DNA from: Erythrophleum ivorense
Taxonomy: Eukaryota; Streptophyta; Magnoliopsida; Fabales; Fabaceae
Assembly (NCBI GenBank): GCA_026724425.1
Contig: JAIUCV010000011.1
Span: 7,151,501-7,215,500, forward strand
Length of the DNA stretch: 64,000 nt
Reading direction: 5' to 3'
Below the pieces are notes generated by a model. It was given only the letters and a program-made list of their open reading frames with translations, ran no database searches and was not told where the DNA came from. Position numbers and translations under genes: made by a program. This document shows positions 23,395-36,748 of the stretch, in pieces; position 1 is the first letter of the stretch; every line of letters begins with the position of its first letter.

Positions 23395-26300
23395 GAAATG
23401 GTGTTGCTACATTGAGCCAAAATGAGATTAGCTTCATTGGTTAGGTAGGTAAAGATCTAAGTAAAAGAGAATTTTCATATGGGTAGATCAAATTAACAAC
23501 AAATTAAATATGTAGATATACTGTTTTTGTTATTACAGTTAGGAGTGTTTCTTGAGATTAGATTATTTATTTGTCCTTTTTTTTCCTTTTTTGTGTTCTT
23601 TTATTTATTTATTTTTTATTTGAGAATTTGAGAATCTCCTCTTTCTAATACAATTTCTTCCTTAAACAATGTAAGGGTGCATGTCCTATCAATTTACATG
23701 TAAGAATTTATTTTTAAAATGCTCCAGAATTGAATCCAAATCAAAAGGAAAATATACTATCTTTTAATCAACATGAACTCATATTTTTGGACGACAATGT
23801 AGATTACAAGTCTCCCCAATTTTTTTTTTCCCTGCTGGCTTGGTGTTAGTAGACTGACTTTTCGTAAAATCTCTCAACGTAAAAATCCCTTCTATTGGAA
23901 AGTCTAATAAATTTTGATCAATCTTAATCTATACTGAGTGTAATAAATATTAAGATTCTGCTTTACAGATTACAACATGGCTGGCTCATTTTCCATGCAC
24001 ATGTACATCATCTTTCGTGGTTTGTCGGTTCTTTGTTCCTCGAATTATCTTTCAGAAGGCGTTTAACACGACGTGGGTCCCTTCTTTATGAAAATTAAGA
24101 GCACCTTAATTATATTTTATGTAAGATTTGCCGCGTAGTCTGCTTGTAATTATTGCAAATTATTTTTTTTTCTTCGTTACAACTAACTATAGATAATCCC
24201 TGATAGCCGGAAAATCTGAGAAGAACTAAAAGAAGAGATAAGGAACCATTGGCGATAGCCCCCTTTTTCTTTTTCTTTTTTGGGGGTGAAGATTGGAAAT
24301 AGCCACTTTAATAGACCCCTAAATCGCACTGAAATGACATTTTATAATTCAAATCCTAGGAATAATTCTGAACCACACATCGAGAAGAAAATGGTGGTGC
24401 CCCATCCCATGTATTTTGGAGTGCATAGTTTTCCTGTCTATGAAAATTTGAAAAACATCGGCTTTAGGGACCGTGTAGTGAGAATAATAATTAGCAAAAG
24501 GTTAATTAAGATGTGTTTATTAATATATTTATCAAGCTAAAAATAAGGCGACTGTGAACTTTGCTTAGTTATATGTAATTAAATAAATGCAGTCTCTTGT
24601 AATGTAAATAACTGATGAATTTCATGCATTGAAATGCTAACGCCTTTGCTACACAAAATGAAAAGAAATATAATAGAGAATAAAATTTAAAAAAAAAAAA
24701 GATTTTGAAGATAAAAAAGTCCTTTGTGCCTCTACTTTCAAAAAAAATAAAAATTACTGAATAATAATTATAAGAATATAATAAGTATTATATATAATTG
24801 ATGAAAGTAAATTACCTTTTCCCCAAATGAACCTAACATTCCTTGCTGTAACTGATGGAGAGCGTTCATTCCTTTCGCATTATTATTATTATTATTATAT
24901 TTGTCTTCGGCAAAATTTCAGACTCCTTTGGTTTATTAAATCCTTATTCGTTTATTGCGCAGATAATTCTTTCAGCTTCATTAGATTCCTTTATTTGATA
25001 AAAAAAAAATTTGGTCAAAATTAATCGATAAAACTTAACATATATTTGCAAACCTTATTTTTTGGTATTAAGGCGAGTGAAAGAAACCAACGGAAATATA
25101 AAAATAATTACAGTATTTAAGCGATACATGTCATTTGGTTTGGGTTTTCAAGCAGAAATTCATATTTTGTCTTTTGCCCGTGAACTATTTATTATAACTA
25201 AAAAAATCTGAGGGAGAAAAAAATTAACCAAAGTCCACTTTTTGTCTCCTAACTTTATATAAAATTTTATCTTTAAATTTTGTCTTTTATCTATTTTTGT
25301 TTTGATTTTGTCTTGTATCTTTCTTAACTGATTTAAAGTTTTCCTTTTTGCTAAACTCTATTGGCATGTTTGGAAACGCGACTCTTCTTCTCCAAATCAC
25401 GTTTGACACAAAGCTCCAATTTGATGCTTCCATATTAACATGATTTTCTGCCGTAATTCCAAACATGCAATATGACGGCAGATTTATGTGCATTTCAAAC
25501 GTACAATGGCATCCTATAAGCTGTTAGAGCAGCGTATAGTAAAACATTGTCCTACTAGATTAGGAGGCTAAACGCTCCCTTTTGCTTAGCCCAATCAAAT
25601 TGAAAACGCAGAGCCATTACCATGAAAAAACGCTGAAGAAACTTGTCCCGTTACACTGTAAAATTAGTTAAGAAAATTAGAGAAAAAATTTGAAACAAAA
25701 AATAAATAAGGAATAAAATTAAAATCTGATATAAGATTCAAGAAACAAAAAATAAACTTTGACCCAAAAGCAAATTTACGATAACACATAGGGCCCTGCG
25801 AAAGGGGACCTGGACTTCATTATTTTGCTTCTATATCCTTTGGTTTTTCTAATTTGTTTTTGCTTTTGTTTCTTTGGGTATATATACAACATATAGATAT
25901 ATATATATATATATATTCATTTACCAATAAAGCTTTGGGAACACCGTACCATCTAGTGGAACCCCAACTGTGGTAATTATGTATTAGCTATTTGTTTGTG
26001 AGAAAGCTGATAAGGTGAATTATTTGTGGACTAATATTAAATATAAACGCAGGATATAACAAAGCATTTTTTTTTGGTTCATCAATATCAAATTTGCCAA
26101 ACAATAAAAGATAATTCTATATACTTCCCCCCAATCATCTTTATATATAAAAAGTCATGACCTTTTCACTATTTATTTGCATTGTTCTTTGTATTATTTA
26201 TAACATCACGGGGGTATTGTTTATGTACTGTTTATACACTGTTTAATATAGTTTATCGATACTTTTTTTTTTCTTTTTTGGTATGGGGCTTACTTTTTTT

Positions 26301-27195
26301 TTTTTAAACTGCTAGATTTACAGGGATTACTACTAGTGTCTAATAAAAGGAGATTCAATTTCAGTAACTTAAAAGAAATTTTAATCAGGGACCAAAACTA
26401 GAAAAATTGCAAGGGAGTGAAAATTTATATTTAATACAAATACTAATAATTATTAAAAATATAACTTTAGGTATCTACTAAATTAATATAATAATATTTA
26501 TTAAAATTAAAAACTAAAAATATATAATAATAAATAAATCAAAGAAATATAATAACATTAAAATAAATATAAACTGTCTTAATACAAAGGAAGTATATAC
26601 TAGAAGTAAAATTCATACCCTTAATACATCAAAATAAATATGTATTATCCATTAGGATCATATTCTTTAGTTTTTAATTGAATAAAATTCATTTATAATT
26701 TTTTTATAGTGAAATTATTTGTAATCTTCTGAATAAATATAACCAAATTATCTATAAGAAAGTGATTTTTCATTTTATTACAAAGCTCTGTGTTTGTGAA
26801 TAGAAAATATGGGTTAAAAGAATAAAAAGTACAGGAATTTTGTAAAAAGGTGAAAATTAGAGGGTGGAGAATATATTATCCATCATTCTTAGAGAATGAA
26901 GATAAAAAGTTTTTTGAAAAATTTTTAATATGTTTTATTATATTTTATTTATTTTGTAAAAGTTACTTTTATAATCAATTTTAAAACATTAAAGGGGACA
27001 GAAAAAAATTTTAAGGTGGCAAATTTAAAAATTTTAAAGTAAAAATAATTATATATATATATATATATAATACATATAAAAAAATTTTACGGGGTGGTTG
27101 CCCCCTCAATGATTCAACTTCGCTCTGCACCTGATTTCAATAAACAATGGGAGAGAGGAAAAGGACACTAAAGTTTACATGCAATATGATTATTA
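23395..27195. repeat. Segmental duplication, copy A
   Basis: Runs parallel to copy B (32600-35168 and 36744 on). Shared words in order include GATTACAACATGGCTGGCTC (23968 / 33164), ATCTTTCAGAAGGCGTTTAA (24049 / 33241), GGTATTAAGGCGAG/GATATTAAGGCGAG (25063 / 33398) and TTCATCAATATCAAATTTGC (26075 / 35025). Copy A carries extra sequence at about 24175-25028 and the hAT-like element at 26386-27133. I recognise no gene in it. Confidence 0.85.
26386..27133. mobile_element. Non-autonomous hAT-like element (748 bp)
   Basis: It starts CAGGGACC and ends TGCACCTG. Flanks ATTTTAAT (26378-26385) and ATTTCAAT (27134-27141) are an 8-bp duplication with one mismatch, as in hAT elements. The matching place in copy B (about 35124-35140) lacks the insert and has a single such site, which confirms the boundaries. 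No transposase is present. The right end carries GGGGTGGTTGCCCCCTC. Confidence 0.75.
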
Positions 27196-28980
27196 TTTAG
27201 TGACACTACCCAAAAAAAATTATTTTATTTTATTTTTTAGTAATGTATCAAACCATTGCTAAAAGATTTAACAGCAATTTCCAAAATCATAGTTGAACCC
27301 TCATCGAGGATGATTTAACTGTGGTTTTTGTTAGTCGCAGGGATATCTGTAGTTTAATTGCGGTTAAGTGGGTTGTAGATAAATATTATGGAGGTTTTAG
27401 CAGCATTTGAAACCGCAGCTAAACCATCCAAAAAAAAAATAATTTTAGTTATAAAATTTTTCCCTTGCTTAGAATATATTTCTGCCAAAACATTTGCACT
27501 TCTATGTATTGTGGATTACTATATATACAAAAGTAGCTTCCTCTATTTATTGTTATTGAATTCCTAACGTATATGAATTCTTATAAGAGTTCAAAATCAA
27601 CAATAAACAACACTCCTAGAATCGAATAGGGATAAACAATAATATTATTAACAGAGCTGGGGTCCTGCAGTGTCTGTGGCTTCATCCGAAGGCTTGTCTT
27701 CTCAACCGTAAAGTAACTTACACACTTGCTTCACATTGCATTACTACTGCTAGGAGCATACTTGTCCCCTGCATATTTCCATCTCACAACAAGCAAGAAA
27801 TTGAATAACAAAAATAATTTTGCTTTGAAAACAATTAGTAGAAGAATGAAAACATGCTATATATATTGACAACATGCTTATTCTTGTATGTTTCGGATTT
27901 ACGTTTCTTTTTCAGTTGATTTTATTTAATTGCATCTTTTTTAATTAATTAAAGCCCAAGACAACATACTACATATGAGATTGAAATGAGAAAAAAAGAA
28001 CATAGAGAAAAATATAGAAGGAAGGAATAATCTTGGACATTTCATTTCCATTATTTTTTTATTTGTCCTTGATTTTAATGGCCTTAAATAAAAATTTTAT
28101 TTCTCCCACTCATATAATTCCAAAAAAAACTCATTGTTGTCGATAGATTCTCCCATTTCACATTATTCCTTTGATTTTATATTTGGAAGTTGATTTAATA
28201 AAAACAGATTCTGCACCATACCTGCTGATAAAATATGGTTGCAGGAGATGCTTAGCATGGGGTTGATCCCGCTCCAATGATACCAATCTTCTGTTCCTTT
28301 GATTTCTTCAAGAGCAAATTATAAAACAAAGATCACAGGAGGTAGAAATAAAACAAGTATGAACCAAGCACTTATGGGAATTGAACCTCATTCATAAATA
28401 GTGTGCAAATAACGTTGGTGAAAAAAGTTGACACGGATATTTTGTAGAGTCAGATCAAATACTGTCTGACTTGTAAAAGTTTAAGTAATTAGAACCAGTT
28501 CACTGAGATACTGCCAATTATCATAAAGCAAAGGAATGTGTAAACTAATAAAGAATCCCATTTCATATACTTACGAACTGTTTAACATTTGTCTCTCAAA
28601 CCCAAGTGCTGACTGCAATAAACCAAGTGCAATCTTCTCACCCAATACGTTATAACAATGTCATTTGATGGCAAAGAAATAAAAGGTAAAAGAAAGAGAC
28701 TAAAGCTACACATTTTCACTGTTGTAATATGCACAATAATAATTTCATGTTGGTTAAAGCCAACTTGATGTCTGTATTAAGGAGATGCTTCATACCTGAT
28801 ATTTAACAGTTATCAGGCTCAGAATTTGATAATGAATTGTTCCCCGTAATACAAGTAGATGATCAACGGCATATGTCACCAAACAGATCTAAGTACATGT
28901 GAGATTATAAGCACTTTAATCAAACTCCAATACTGTAACATGTCATCTGACTGTTTGACATACCACACTAACCTGTGTTA
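27196..28980. other. Non-coding sequence between duplication copies, no gene seen
   Basis: No frame of convincing length. A minus-strand patch at about 28250-28325 gives a short KIGIIGAG-like peptide in one frame, too little to call. Confidence 0.4.
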
Positions 28981-29106
28981 TCGACACTACCCATGCTAGT
29001 ATTTGGTGCTCTCAGCTGCGATATCACCTGAGCATCAACCACATTTGCAAACATCGTGGCAAATTCTCCGTGCTCCTCGGTACGACCAACATATAACATA
29101 TCATCT
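28981..29106 (-). pseudogene. Exon-like fragment of an unrecognised minus-strand gene
   Basis: The minus strand reads without stops as LDDMLYVGRTEEHGEFATMF then ANVVDAQVISQLRAPNTSMG, followed by GATAACACAG|GTTAGT, a good splice donor near 28976. The composition looks like protein-coding sequence. I do not recognise the family. It may belong to the same broken gene as the coiled-coil exon at 31860-31997, on the other side of the solo LTR. Confidence 0.4.
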
Positions 29107-29255
29107 AACCTCTTTTGCAAGAATTACTAGCATATATCATAACTGTAATAGCAGGAACACTAGGAAGAGGTAAACATTTATATGATGCAAAATTCACAAC
29201 CTCCACATCGTATTTATTATCTTTGCAACTTGAAGCACGTATTTGCCAAGAATCT

Positions 29256-31788
29256 TGTCACACCCCACAATTTAAGTACTCTGACGCGGAAGCGGAAACA
29301 TAGAGAAAATACCTATGGCATTAATCTGAATTATGTAAAACATACAAGCTTTTCTTTAAAGGACATTTGTAGAAATTTCGACAAAGTCTCCTCTATAACG
29401 TAGACCTCCTGATATTTCTACAACATGTCAAACAATACAATACATCCCAAAAAGGGCGAATTCATATCCAATCAGACCAAAGAAAACATTTGGGGTGTGG
29501 GGATACCCTAACTATGATTCAGTGGAGCTAACTTTACAAGGTTTTACAAAGTTTCAAACAAAATGCATATACAACCAAGATGCACCCACATGAGCAACTG
29601 CAGGCTCGTCACAGGAGGAAATCTCAAGAGGTCAGCCACTAGAAGGCGGCTGGGGGTAGATTAGAGTCCCTACTGCTCTGTGAAAAATATATATATATAT
29701 AAAAACAAATGAGCTTGATACTCAATGAATAAGTAATACCGACCCCTTTTTTTTTTAAATAAACATAGGTCAAATAGGTTTACATATATATATATATATA
29801 GACCATATGGAATAGACTTTATACAAACTCTTTTTCAAAATGCACCGAAAGCATCTAAACAGAACCAATTGGAACAGACGCAGAGCACACAGCTCGCAGG
29901 AAAAATCACTACAGACGCAAAGCTTTCAGCTTGCAAAAATAAAATGACTCCGCGTGTGGTGGCCTGCACACGGGGCTAGCACCACCCCTGCTAGCTGAGG
30001 TACAGATCATAGTGCACCAGGGCTAACATCTACTGCTGTTAGCTACAGGGTTCTGAGCAGATAACTCCATAAAACAGTACAGTTTCTCCAATTAACATTT
30101 CAGACAAAGTATCGTTCAGATCAGTTTCATAGTAGGATTTCCAATTAACTCAACATCCGTAAAACTTGCAAAATATCTGGTTGCAATCAAATTTTGGTAA
30201 ACATGCATATACCTAAATATGGAAATGTGTATCTCTATAAATAGATACTCAAAATTTTAAAACACTGCAAGGAAACTTATGAACAGAAATAAGAATTTCC
30301 TGAGTCTCATGGTCCGCATTACTTACTCACCTTCCGAGATACTACAGAAATTTCCTGCCCCTTTCCTCGACTATAACTTAGTCTCCTAAATACCCTACAA
30401 GACCCATTCACCAGATTTTAGAAAATGAATCACCCCAATTAATTTCATATAGGACTCGAACTTATCAAAACTTAAAATTTATTCCTCTACTAATTTTTTT
30501 TTTACGCCTTCCAACTCGTACAGTATATTCCATATTCACATTTTATGCTTCCTTTTCCTTGGTTCCACTTAGGAGCTAAACCCAAATTCAAAAAACTAAA
30601 AGAAATATCTACCATCTTTAATCGGGAAATTTATTCTGCATAATTATAATTTAACAATTAAGAAAGGAGCACAGTGGGGGGTTTTGGTCCTTAATTAAAA
30701 GGGTATATATATATATATATATGTAGAATTTTTGGGAGGGATTAATGTATAGGAGAATGAACATACAGTTAAGCATAATTGATCAGAATTTTATCCAACT
30801 AAGATCATCTTCCTGCCTCACTTTTCTCCTGCGCAGAACCCCCCCCCCCTTAGTTGGCTTCTACATAAATCATATTACAGTATGGATAAACAGAGGAGGG
30901 AAACGTCAATCATTGGGATAAAAAAAAGACAGCACATGCAACAGAATTTTTCAAACCTAATGAGACCTAAATGGCGTTACTTCACCAGCCACACACAGCC
31001 ACTAACTCAGCTCAAATGAGGAGCAAGCAAAGAACAAGAATCAAACCAGAAAAGAGGCACTGTAGCGCTGAACAGAGGAGAAAGAATTTGTAGTTTTTTT
31101 GGTCCACCTAGCCTTCGTCCAGCAGAAGCATTTCGCATGAAAGAACTTGTAGCTTAGGGAGAGGATTATTCTAGCGTGATCTTACCAAAAACCAGCACTG
31201 AAATCTAGCAAACCCAAGGAGAGAATTCTGCAATAGAAAGTGAAAACGGAATCAGCCAAACATGGCACTAAACAGAGGGGAAGAAATGGAATTTTTCTGG
31301 CATGCTCTCACCCAAAACCAGCAGCAAAACTTAGCAAAATTCAAGGAGCAATTCAGCCACTGAAATTTGAGCCATAACCAACGCTGAACAGGGGCAGCAA
31401 CAGCGCTGAACCAAGGAAAGTAAACTGCAGAATTGGATCAGTTCTAGCATCGTTTAACAGGGAGCTTCTATGCGACTTGAATGGAGCACTCAATTAAAGC
31501 AAACTCAAGGCGTGAAGAAGCAGAAAATCAACGCCCAGCAGCTCGAAGAAGCATGACAACCAACGTCCATAAAACAGAGGATAGGAAATGCAGAGTTCTG
31601 CGATTGCTTTGCTGTGAAGATATGTATTGCAGAATCTGGATGAACAATGTCCGAAAAACCAGCTGAAAGGAAGTGGAAGGAGGGATATATATGTAAATTC
31701 TGGAAGAGCAAAATTCAATACGTGGCAGCTGCAAGATTAGCATGGAAAAGTCAAACTTCATGCATGCATATTCACGTCCGTTATTACA
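29256..31788 (-). mobile_element. Solo LTR, Ty3/gypsy-type (2533 bp), same family as the 16.5-kb element
   Basis: Bounded by AATCT on both sides (29251-29255 and 31789-31793). In plus-strand reading it runs from TGTCACACCCC to TTATTACA, the reverse of the LTR at 16487-18817. There is no primer-binding site or internal region on either side, so it is a solo LTR left by recombination between two LTRs. It shares the stem-loop (29366-29424), the GTTAGCTACAGGGTTC block (about 30039-30054) and the start of the family. The open frames at 31481-31718 on both strands lie inside it and are not genes. Confidence 0.93.
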
Positions 31789-31859
31789 AATCTTCTGTAC
31801 ACAATGGCTCTTTCTTTCCTCCATGTGCAGAGCTGATAACTTCCAAGATGTGAAGGAGC

Positions 31860-31997
31860 TTCCAGCAACTTTTGCAAGCTCCTCCTGAAAGGCATCATTC
31901 CTCTCTTGAACTTCATTCAACTCAGCCAAGAGGAGCTCTACCGCTCTTTTAGATTTCCTGGACTCTTGCTCTTTTAGCTTCTGTTCATTGGATCCCT
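31860..31997 (-). pseudogene. Coiled-coil exon fragment of an unrecognised gene
   Basis: On the minus strand an acceptor-like CTCCAG precedes a clean frame reading GSNEQKLKEQESRKSKRAVE, then LLLAELNEVQERNDAFQEEL, then AKV. This is highly charged with heptad-like Leu spacing, typical of a coiled coil. The frame runs on toward the solo LTR and, if that LTR and one target copy are left out, continues about 18 more codons beyond it to a TGA. I cannot name the protein. No complete gene is visible, so it is treated as a broken fragment. Confidence 0.45.
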
Positions 31998-32009
31998 CTG
32001 GAGTACTTT

Positions 32010-32600
32010 ACATAAGTGTCCTAAACATATGATTATTGTTTAATTGGTATCATTAGTCTTTAAGAATCTTTAGCAATTATGGTTGCTGAGTGATGACTTG
32101 AAGAGCTCGGAACACACAGACTTGGAGCTTCTCATGAAATTCTGCAATTGATATGAGGAATGGCTGAAACTATAGGAGGCAGCTGTAATCCTCTGGTCAT
32201 GGTCATATCTTTTAGAAAGCTTACCACCGAGCATTAATAATGGAGACAAGGAGGCACCATCTCATAAGTTTGGAAGCTTATCATTGTGACCACTTTCTAT
32301 AATAACAATGCCAATTCTCTTTTTTAATTCATGTGACCTTTCTCTCGGAATTAATTACCCCTGCATATACATGCACCACCATTCAGTCCCATCAAAAACA
32401 CTGCTGAAAACCATGCAAACTTCTCCATCCCGAAATTCTTCCTCCAAGCTTTCATAATGGTCCGCTTCTTAGCTGGCAATCCAGTTCTTTTTTATTGAGT
32501 TTTTTAGATTTTATTCACAAACAAATAGAAGTCAATAATAAAAATATACAATCTTTATATGATAAAATTTAATATCAGAATCGAGGTTATGCGTTAAAAG
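32010..32600. repeat. Duplicated unit c, copy 1
   Basis: Matches 36749-37290 in the same orientation. Shared words include CATTAGTCTTTAAGAATCTT, AATGGAGACAAGGAGGCACC, TCTATAATAACAATGCCAAT and CTTCTTAGCTGGCAATC. Copy 1 has about 60 bp not in copy 2 near 32120-32180. A minus-strand stretch reads FGMEKFAWFSAVFLMGL in copy 1 and FGMEKFARFSVALLMGL in copy 2, possibly an old coding piece. Confidence 0.8.
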
Positions 32601-35163
32601 AGCAACATTGAGCTGCTTGCTAGCTAGAGCCAAAAATGAGATTAGCTCCATTAGTTAAGTAGGCAAAGACATAAGAGAATTTTTATCAAGTTATAATAAA
32701 TTAATATATAGATATATTATTTTTGGTATCATAGTTAGGAGTGTTCCTGAGGTTTGTTTATTCACTTGTCTTGTTTTTGTGTTTTTTTCATTATTTTGAT
32801 TTGAGGATTTGAGGATCTCCTCTTTCTAATACAATTTCTTCCTCAAACAATTGTAAAGGTGCAAGCACTCATCCTATCGATTTATATCTAAGATTTTATT
32901 TTAGAATGCTCCAGAATTGAATTCAAATTAATCAATATATAAAATATACTCTCTTTTTATCAACATGAACTTATTTTTTTGATAGAGACAATGTAGGCTA
33001 CAAGTCTCACCAACTTTACTTTTTTTCCTATTAGTGTTTGTAGACTGACTTTTCGTAAAAAATCTCTCAATGTAAAAAACCCTTTTATTAAAAGTCTAAT
33101 GAAGATTAATCAATCGTAATCAATAAACAGAGTATAATAAATTTTAAAATTCTGCTTTACAGATTACAACATGGCTGGCTCATTTTCCATGCAGATGTAT
33201 ATTATCTTTCCTGGTCTGTTCGGTCTTTCTTTCTCGGATTATCTTTCAGAAGGCGTTTAACACGAGGTGGGTCCCCTCTTGATGAAAATTGAAACCAGCT
33301 TAATTATATTTTTTGAGATTTGCCTGTGTAGTCTCTTTGTAATTATTGCAAATTATTTTATAAAACTTACCTATATATCTACAAACCTTACTTTTTGATA
33401 TTAAGGCGAGAGAAAGAGACCAACAGAAATACAAAAATAATTGCAGTATTTAAGCTACACATGTCATTACGTTGTGGTTTTTAAGCAGAAATTAATATTT
33501 TGTTCTTTTCCTGTCAACCTCTTGTTATGATTAAAAAATCTATGCGGAAAAAAAATGAAAAAAAAAATAATTATTTGATTCTTATAATTTATCTGAATTT
33601 TTAATTAGTATTTATAATTTGTTTTTCAAAATCATATCTTATACTTTTCAAACATTTAATTATTAGTTTTTAACAAATATTAGTTTTATGCTGATTAGGA
33701 TAGCAACCTGTACCCGTAGCTAAAGTAATCGCAATGGCAACGCTGGGGCGGAAAAAATGGCCGCATATGATGTTAAAAAATTAATTGATTTGTGAATTAA
33801 CATTAATTAATTATTAGATTAATTAACATATTATATTTTAATAATATCAAATAATTAATTTAGTGATAAGCAATATGTAAATAAATTGAGTTTATTTGTA
33901 TTATAAATAGTTAATAATAGATCAGACTTTCTATAAACTCATTCAATGAATAAGCTCACAATCTATCTCAAACTAATAATCGTATTTAATGTTAGTTACT
34001 TAGGATTTTATTGATTAACCAAATTTTTAGATATTTTGATATACTCCAAAGTTTGAGTTGTAGGTCATGGTCCTCCTCATAGTTTTGTTGTACCCATCTT
34101 CTAATAGAGATTCCTCGGACAATGAATTCAGGTTCAATCTAATCTTTGTCTCCTAATATTTTTAGCATATGCAGCATCCTCATATCAGGTGCAATGCACG
34201 TGCTATGTTAACAAGAGGCCCCTTCCTCCACAGACACTGGAAACACGAAGCTTACCTAGGGCTGGAAACGCGAAGGCAGGAAGGAGTGAGTTGTTGTTAG
34301 TTGCCATGATAGGACTTCGCAGGTAGATGTGGATATAGCATCCGATTTTGCAGAAACTGTTAAAAAATTTGCAAACTACAAACTCAATTTGGATTAATGT
34401 TCATTTTCATTGGTCATTTGATTTGTTAGAATATGAACCAATTTAATTGTTCATGTTCTGTGAAATTTCCATAATGAAGAAACTTTGTTGAGGCTACAGG
34501 TTTCCATTTGTCTTGGCCTGAGACCACTTTTTGTCTCTTGACTTTATTTGAAGTTTTAATTTTGTCTTTTACTTCCTTTTTTTTAATTTTATTTTATTTG
34601 TATCATTTTTAAAGAGATTCAGTTTCACACAAGAAACTTGCCCGCCCTCCTTATCGAGCTACACCCTTGAATTAGTTATGAAAAAGACAATAAACTTGCA
34701 ACAAAAACTAAATTAAAATTAAAATTAAAATCTAATATAAAATTAAGAGATAAAAATAAAATTTTGACAAAATACAAAATTATAATAACACGAAAGGCCC
34801 CGCAAAAGCGGACCTGGGCTTCATCATTGTGTTTCTATATTTTTTTTTTTAAGTTTGTTTTTGCTTTTATTTCTTTCGGCTTTAGCGCCATTAAAAAAAA
34901 TATTATCAATAAAGCTTTAGGAACACCCATCCATGTACGTGGAACCACCACTTTGTTAATTATGTATTAACTATTGGTTTGTTAGAAAGCTGATAAGTTG
35001 AATATAAACAAAGCATTTTTTGTTCATCAATATCAAATTTGCCAAACAATAAAAGATAATTCTATATATATTTCTCCCTCCAATGTCTGATAAAAAGAGA
35101 TTCAATTTCAGTAACTAAAAATGCAATTTTAATAGACTATGGGAGAGAGGAAAACGACACTAA
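32600..35163. repeat. Segmental duplication, copy B
   Basis: Counterpart of copy A (23395-27195). It has about 1 kb of extra sequence at 33556-34522, between text matching A at about 25217 and 25230. It is cut at 35168 by a solo LTR and resumes at 36744. Confidence 0.85.
33556..34522. other. Sequence present in copy B but not in copy A
   Basis: An insertion in B or a deletion in A. It has AT-rich ends and a CG-richer middle. I could not find inverted ends or a target duplication, and no coding region. Confidence 0.45.
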
Positions 35164-35168
35164 AGTTT

Positions 35169-36743
35169 TGTTGCTTACTTGAAGCGTAAACGCAAGTGCA
35201 CGTATCGTTAAAATAATACAATGATAAAAAAAAGATTAGTCTCTTGAGAATTTATTATCAAAACTTGTCAAGTACCAAAATCTACACTTTAATTTAAATT
35301 AAACAAATCAATTTTAAGTAATTATATTAACAAGAAATGATTATAATTTATTTACTATACAGAATTCAAAATTAGTATTTGGATTTTTGGGTGAACAATA
35401 GCATCTATGATTATTAATCACTCTTATATTTCATAAAAATTTAACCCAACACTCAATACCTTTGCTCATAATGATGATACATGTTAGTTTATGGTTCACT
35501 GATTCCTATAAATATTTTTTCAAATCTCATATAAGATTATCTAATTAATTTCATAATTTCTTCTGGACCTAATTGGACAATACCTAATTGGACCATGTGA
35601 GGTTAATAAGTATATTCCTATCTCATTAAATAAACTATCCACTTTTCCAAACAAGTTTCAAATACTCACATCACTCATCTATTGATCTAACTTCATTTTC
35701 CCTCTTTCAAATTCAAGCAAAAATATCAAATCAATCTAAATGTTGGCCAATCAATTAGAGGGCATGAAGCATGAAGTTGAATGAACAATTATTCATCATT
35801 AATTGCAAAATTAGAGTGAACAACCACTAATTCATATAAGAGTTCTTAATAATCTTAGATTAGAAAGTTTAGCTATACATATTCATGAAAACTAGAAACA
35901 AAGTTAAAATAAAAGGTCATATACATATGAGAAAATGAAATGAAAAGAAAAAAGAGGAAACTCAAAAATACAGCTTGTCTCTGCTTCAATCTTCAATCCC
36001 TAGCATTCCCTAGCTTCAAGATACCTTTCTTAACTTCTCCCCAGCCTCTACACACTTAGAACAAACCAAAAGCTCCCCCCACAGCAATGGCCATATGAAG
36101 CAAGAAACCCTCAAACTTTCAGCAAAGAAAACGTTGCGTTTTGCTAAAACACATTGCGTCGCGGTGAAACAAAGTACTGGATCAATTGAATACGTGCCGC
36201 GACACAACATTTCACCACCAGTGTGATTAGTCACTGCCACCCATTGTGCCGTTGCTTCAGCTTGTCTTGATCAGCACCGCGATGCCAAACATTCTCGATG
36301 TGGCACTTTTAGCTTCTGTGCAACGTCTCGCTGTGACGTGCTTAATATGCACCGTGGTGCAACTTGCCTTGGGTCCCTATCTTCCTTTTCTTTTAGTTCA
36401 ACTGCGGCTTGATAAAATTATGCCGCGGTACACTTCCAAAAAATTGCAATTATCAACGCTTTGAAGCCTTTTTTATGTGAAGAATTCCATCACCCTGTTT
36501 TAGCATGCTTCAAGCTCAATAATTCTTATGATTGCACCATACAATGCAAAAGTATGATTAATTCTCAAATAACTCAAAATTGAAATAAAATTTGTCATTT
36601 AATAAGTAGAAGTTAGGTAATGGAGCTATTTATTTTAAATGTATTTATTCTATCTATAAAAAGTATTATTTACTGTGTTATTAGAGGCTAAATTCATATG
36701 TACTAAAAGAAAATACAATAATATAAAAAAGAGGAAGTTATCA
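35169..36743 (-). mobile_element. Solo LTR (1575 bp) with CG-rich palindromes
   Basis: Bounded by AGTTT (35164-35168 and 36744-36748). Copy A has the uninterrupted site near 27185. Read on the minus strand it starts TGATAACTTCC and ends in CGCAAGTG...GCAACA, like the LTR at 52200-53615, so the two belong to one family. Between about 36150 and 36430 it holds imperfect palindromes such as GTGCCGCGACAC, GCACCGCGATGC and GCACCGTGGTGC. The 72- and 74-codon frames there are palindrome shadows. Confidence 0.92.
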
Positions 36744-36748
36744 AGTTT

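Noticed and set aside
28250..28325. Short KIGIIGAG peptide on the minus strand, like a dinucleotide-binding (FAD) motif of flavin monooxygenases
   Set aside because: Only about eight residues, followed by a stop in that frame; too short to support a gene.
31481..31718. Several overlapping frames on both strands
   Set aside because: Inside the solo LTR at 29256-31788; not conserved in the related LTR.
36016..36464. 72- and 74-codon frames on both strands
   Set aside because: They fall in the palindrome cluster of a solo LTR and mirror each other.
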